From positions 12,027,121 through 12,091,120 of the forward strand of contig CM012954.1 of the NCBI GenBank assembly GCA_000181795.3: DNA of 64,000 nt. The letters are read 5' to 3'. The notes below the pieces were generated by a model, which was given only the letters and a program-made list of their open reading frames with translations, did no database searches and was not told where the DNA came from. Below, one piece after another: positions 59,893-64,000 of this stretch. Positions within the stretch are counted from its first letter, which is position 1. Each line of letters starts with the position of its first letter. The stretch is from Trichinella spiralis. Taxonomy: Eukaryota; Nematoda; Enoplea; Trichinellida; Trichinellidae. The position numbers and the translations under genes were made by a program.

Positions 59893-62800
59893 ATGGCGTT
59901 GCCAGCTGATGCTCCAAGAACACGACTTTGCCATTTGATAAAGTCTAGTATTGACCAAGAGTATGGGTTCAATTTGCATGCTGAAGCAGGCAAAGGACAA
60001 TACATCGGCAGTGTAGATTACAATAGTCCGGCAGACAACGCTGGCTTATGCCGTGGTGATCGTATTGTAGCTGTGAATGGTGTTTATGTGGCCGATCAAC
60101 CGCACAAGGATGTTGTGGCCAAAATCAAAGAAGATCCGTTGCAATGTCGGCTTACTGTCATCGATGAAGCTGGAGAACTTTGGTATCGTGAGCGCAATTT
60201 GACTGTACCACTGGAAGATGAATTCGAAGACAATACTGTTTCAGAAGTGAGATGATTGTTTGTTTCTCTTATGAACCTGTGAAATTCAATTTGAAACAAT
60301 TTTATTATCGCGACTTGCAGCAGAAACCTTTGCCCAGACTGTGCACGTTAGTACGGTCGAATGTTAATCAAGAGTATGGTTTCAATTTGCATGCCGATAG
60401 GGGCAGAGGTCATTTTATTGGCAAAGTGGACATCGGCTCGATTGCCGAAAGAGCCGGTTTGGAACAGGGCCAGCGTATTGTCGGCGTCAACAACACGCTC
60501 ATCTATGTGTCATCGTCGCATAAGGTTCGAATAGCTCACATTCTAAACATAAAATTTTGCAATTTATATTTTACAAAAAATAGAAGAATATTTTTTTTTC
60601 TTCTATTTGCTCATTTCACATTTGAAGCTCAGCTTTTCAGGATGTTGTACGATTGATTAAGCAGGACCCATCCGGCGTGCAGCTTTTGGTCGCATCACCG
60701 TCAGTTGACGATTGGTATCGCAGCAATGGTGTTGAATTTTCTTTCACAGAAACCGAAACCTGGCTGCCAACGGTGGTCACTGGTGAACAGCGGAAGGATA
60801 ATAACAACGGTTATGTAACCACTGAAGGAGATGATCATATTGACGGCAAGTTCAAGGTAAGCTGAAAAATTGTTCATCATCATCTTTTTCTTTTCAGTCA
60901 GGACAGCAATAATGTTAGTGTACAATAATTTGTTGCATTTATTGAAATGAATTTTTCAAATATATCTTTTTATTATTTACTTTGTTGTATTGCTTTTCCG
61001 TGTTAAATTGGCAAACTTTGGCGTGATATCTGTCTAGTTTTCTAAGTTGTTTCGCAGTGCAGTGACGTGGTTGTGTTTGCACGCATATTGGGTAAGCAAT
61101 TGAAAGCATTTTTCATTTTCAATGCGATGACATTTGCTTAAAAAGGAATTATTTTTTCCATTGCTTACACTTAAAAAGGAAGGTAAATGCAGAAAGTTTC
61201 ATTTTAATTGTTCGAATCTGTCTAGCCGGCGACTGACGTTTTCAAGCATAGAGTGGCAGTGCTTTGCTTTTTAATTAACTTGTAAAATATTACGGAAATG
61301 ATTGAGAACGAGCCAAACGTAAGTGGACAAATTCCATACAAATATAATTTATCTCATCGATGAATAAGTGAATATTATTTTCAGCGGTGAATCATTGTTG
61401 ATGATTACTGTATCAAGTTGTAGATTTTGTTCAGTTGTTAGCAGTAGACTTGAGAAATTAGAATTCTATTTGTGATTTGATCATTTTGGTTTCAAGTTTC
61501 CCAATTTCAGCACTGCAGTTACTAAAGAATTTTCATTTTATAATGTGTTCAGTTATATAATACGTGTTTAGTGTAACTGTTTCGCATGTATTAAATAACT
61601 TTACGTGATATTTTTGTATGTAAATGACTTTCAAGAAACATTAGAATAAATAGTAAAATGCTTTGATGAATGTAATAGAAGCATGCAAATGAAGACGAAT
61701 TCATTTTATGATGATTATATTCAAGAAGGACATTTAAGTATATTTTGAGAATGCAGTCTTTAAATGGTTTCCATTACAATCTGCTTGCGTTCACTATCTT
61801 TAGTACATAAATTCTTTATTGTCGATACTGATTACTTCACAGTGCAGTATACGATTGCATAATATGTATGTTTTTTTCTATATGGAAATGATTTTCCTAT
61901 ATTTTCATTTGCATACTGTTTGATTCGCATCGTTTTACTTGATTTTTAAGTTCTTTTCATACAAGTTTGACCTATTAGAACAGTAGAATATGTGAGTAAA
62001 TTTTATTCAGTTGTCCAATCTTGTAATTGTGATAACCATTTTGATGCAATTTAAAAATATTTCAGCTAATCATTTGATGAGTCATTTGTTTTGAAGAAAA
62101 GATTAGCATGTTTATAATCTGTTGCACTTTTCTGATGACTATTTTGTAAACATGGTTTATTTATCAACTCTTGCGTATTGTTGTAATGTTTGCTTTTAAA
62201 GCATGGGTAAATTTATTTGATATGTCATTTTTGATCTTTCTATTTGATTGAATTGTAAAATTTTATCTATCAACAAGCGACAAAATGAATGACACATTTT
62301 TTCGACACTAGTTGTTTAGCATCAACAGTTCTTCCTGTCGTTGTTTCAGCTTTGTGCAAAGTATGATAATAACGATGGTGGACAGTTTTGATATTTTAAA
62401 GAAGCAAATTAATCATTATTATCAGTTGTGCAATGCGCGATATGCAGTTGAACAAGCAGAGACGATATGATGATGATGAGCTGGATGTTGTAATTAAGAA
62501 ACGCGGATGTATTTCACACACGTTTTATGCACATATTTGTATAAATTGTGTTGAATATGATTATTTTGTCGTTTATCGTTTGTGATGAGTGTTGTTTGTA
62601 TGATTAGATGGAAATAACTAAAACGACGACGCCCATGACTGAACCAGAACAAGGAAAAGTATCATTGGAAGATGTGAATGATCAACAGGTGAGTGAAGAT
62701 GTGCAATGATAGAGGAACTGCTTGCTTGTCTTCCGCTTCATTTTGTTTTTGTTTTGTTTGATTTTCAGTTTGGTGCTGAATCAGCAAACGGAAGTTCCTT

Positions 62801-63046
62801 TAGCAATCACTGTGTCAGCCAAGAGTCACAGTCTTCGCGTAAGTTAATTTTCTTTTCTGATATTTGAAAAAAAAGAAAAAAAATTTTTTATTGCCATTTT
62901 TACGAATTTTAGGCGATGGATTGGGAGATTTGTGGGATTTGACAGCCGCTGAAATGCGTCAGCGTTTGCTAAGACAGAAGAAAGTTGATCCACGAAGCCA
63001 GCCGTTGAGTTTGGAGAAAAAATATGAAATTGCGCAAAATTTATGA
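59893..63046 (+). CDS. NHERF1: NHERF/EBP50-type two-PDZ scaffold
   Basis: Six exons, 352 residues (human NHERF1: 358): 59893-60246, 60321-60524, 60641-60856, 62608-62688, 62769-62838, 62913-63046. PDZ1 (about 9-95) and PDZ2 (about 120-205) share the ligand loop EYGFNLHA (YGFNL at 24-28 and 137-141) and the blocks GSVDYNSPADNAGL and GKVDIGSIAERAGLEQGQRI. The middle is Thr/Ser-rich and low complexity. The C-terminal segment LWDLTAAEMRQRLLRQKKVD to EKKYEIAQNL corresponds to the ezrin-binding tail, which in NHERF1 ends in SNL. NHERF proteins tie transporters and receptors to the apical cortex through ezrin/radixin/moesin. Intron 3 is long (1.75 kb). NHERF1 and NHERF2 cannot be told apart here; length favours NHERF1. 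Confidence 0.9.
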
Positions 63047-64000
63047 AGTAGCATCATTATCACTCATTTCAGAGAAACATTGATTTATTTCCATGATGAG
63101 CCACGGTGCTCCAGGTGTTTTTTGCTTGACAGCTTGTAATTGAGGGGAAATTTGCTTGTACACACTTTATTTTTAATCTTTGTCTGTCGTTTAAAGATTT
63201 TTTTATTGTAAACTTGTTCTGATTGCATCATCGATTTCTCTGAAAGCTTGTTCTGCTTATATTTTGCTTTTATTGATCTATATAAAAAATTTTAATGTTT
63301 TTCTGATAAAAAACAATCAATCGCCAGGATTGTTGAATGCTATTGCGATTAAACAGCTAATTCTGTCATTGGAGCGTATTTTTCAAGGTGAAAACAGTGA
63401 AATGCAATGTGGGTGTGCAAAATAAAAAGAAGTATTTCATTTACAAGTATTTAAAGCAGAGCGCACTGCTGCATCGATGCAGTGAAACGACAACGTAAAG
63501 CGTACGAAACGCAATGTAAGAAAATGAATAATTTACAGTAAGAACAGTTTTCAAGTTTCATTTCATAAAAGAATTTTATATTTCATGCAGTTTATTGTAA
63601 ACTGTGTAAATGAACAAAACGTGAACTTTTATGTAAATAACATAGCAATTTGTGTGAAAAATTTTACAAATATTCAAAAAAACAAAATATGATCGCCTAA
63701 TTTATGAATTAAATTGAAAGTAAAAATATTTACGGCTCTTTTTGCTAAATTTATATGATTTTTTGCATACTATTAAGTGAATTAAAACTTTCTGCTAATT
63801 TTCATGCTCATGATGGAGTACTTTATATTTTTGAATTGCGAAAAATGTACCACAAAATGCAAAAAATGTAAATTCATTAAAAAATTTATTAAAATTTAAA
63901 AAATAATATGAAAATGAATTGAAAACTTTCTTGCAGCATCTCTTGGTCATTTCAATTAACATTTGAAAAAAGATGAATGATTAGAAGTATTGTATTGGTA
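63047..64000. other. 3' flank of NHERF
   Basis: AT-rich sequence to the window end, presumably 3' UTR then spacer. No exon recognised. Confidence 0.5.

Overview
The window reads as an AT-rich animal genome with small (mostly 45-100 nt) GT-AG introns, about 17 protein genes and long gene-poor AT-rich spacers. The gene set suggests a nematode, and more specifically an early-branching (enoplean, Trichinella/Trichuris-like) one. The reasons are secreted PAN-domain proteins, a DEPDC1/LET-99-type protein, a bublin (BBLN-1-type) coiled-coil protein, and an intact exportin-5, which the model nematode C. elegans is generally reported to lack. The species call is inference. No tRNA, rRNA, transposon, virus-like element or CRISPR array was recognised.

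Layout, left to right. 1-5 kb: mostly simple AT-rich DNA, but three well-formed minus-strand exons (1938-2947) show an unidentified gene whose 3' end probably lies in a GC-rich island (1055-1525). 5-7.2 kb: UQCC6 (complex III assembly) and ALKBH1 packed four bases apart on the plus strand, then two small divergent genes for unrecognised secreted peptides. 8-11.5 kb: a secreted protein with five PAN/apple-like domains whose seven introns are all phase 1. 14.4-18.5 kb: a glycine N-acyltransferase-like GNAT and the mitochondrial ribosome GTPase MTG1. 18.9-24.6 kb: XPO5, reconstructed as 25 exons and 1208 residues. 26-33.4 kb, plus strand: DEPDC1, SNRPG and an SNM1-family nuclease (DCLRE1A-like) with two PCNA-binding motifs. 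34-38.5 kb: a tiny two-exon minus-strand ORF, BBLN and CDC37. 40-43.7 kb: ZC3H4/Su(s). 43.7-49.7 kb: six kilobases without a recognisable gene. 49.7-53.3 kb: mitochondrial glutamyl-tRNA synthetase (EARS2) and a TspanC8-type tetraspanin with two alternative versions of one exon. 54.8-63 kb: RUNDC1, then the two-PDZ scaffold NHERF, with an orphan PDZ-like exon between them.

Functional themes: four genes serve mitochondria (UQCC6, ALKBH1, MTG1, EARS2). Several serve nuclear RNA work (XPO5, SNRPG, ZC3H4) or division and genome care (DEPDC1, DCLRE1A). Others act at membranes and cortex (tetraspanin, NHERF, BBLN). Five housekeeping-type genes are single-exon although their neighbours have up to 25 exons. 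All exon models were made by eye from splice signals, reading-phase agreement and remembered family sequences; none was checked by alignment or transcript data.
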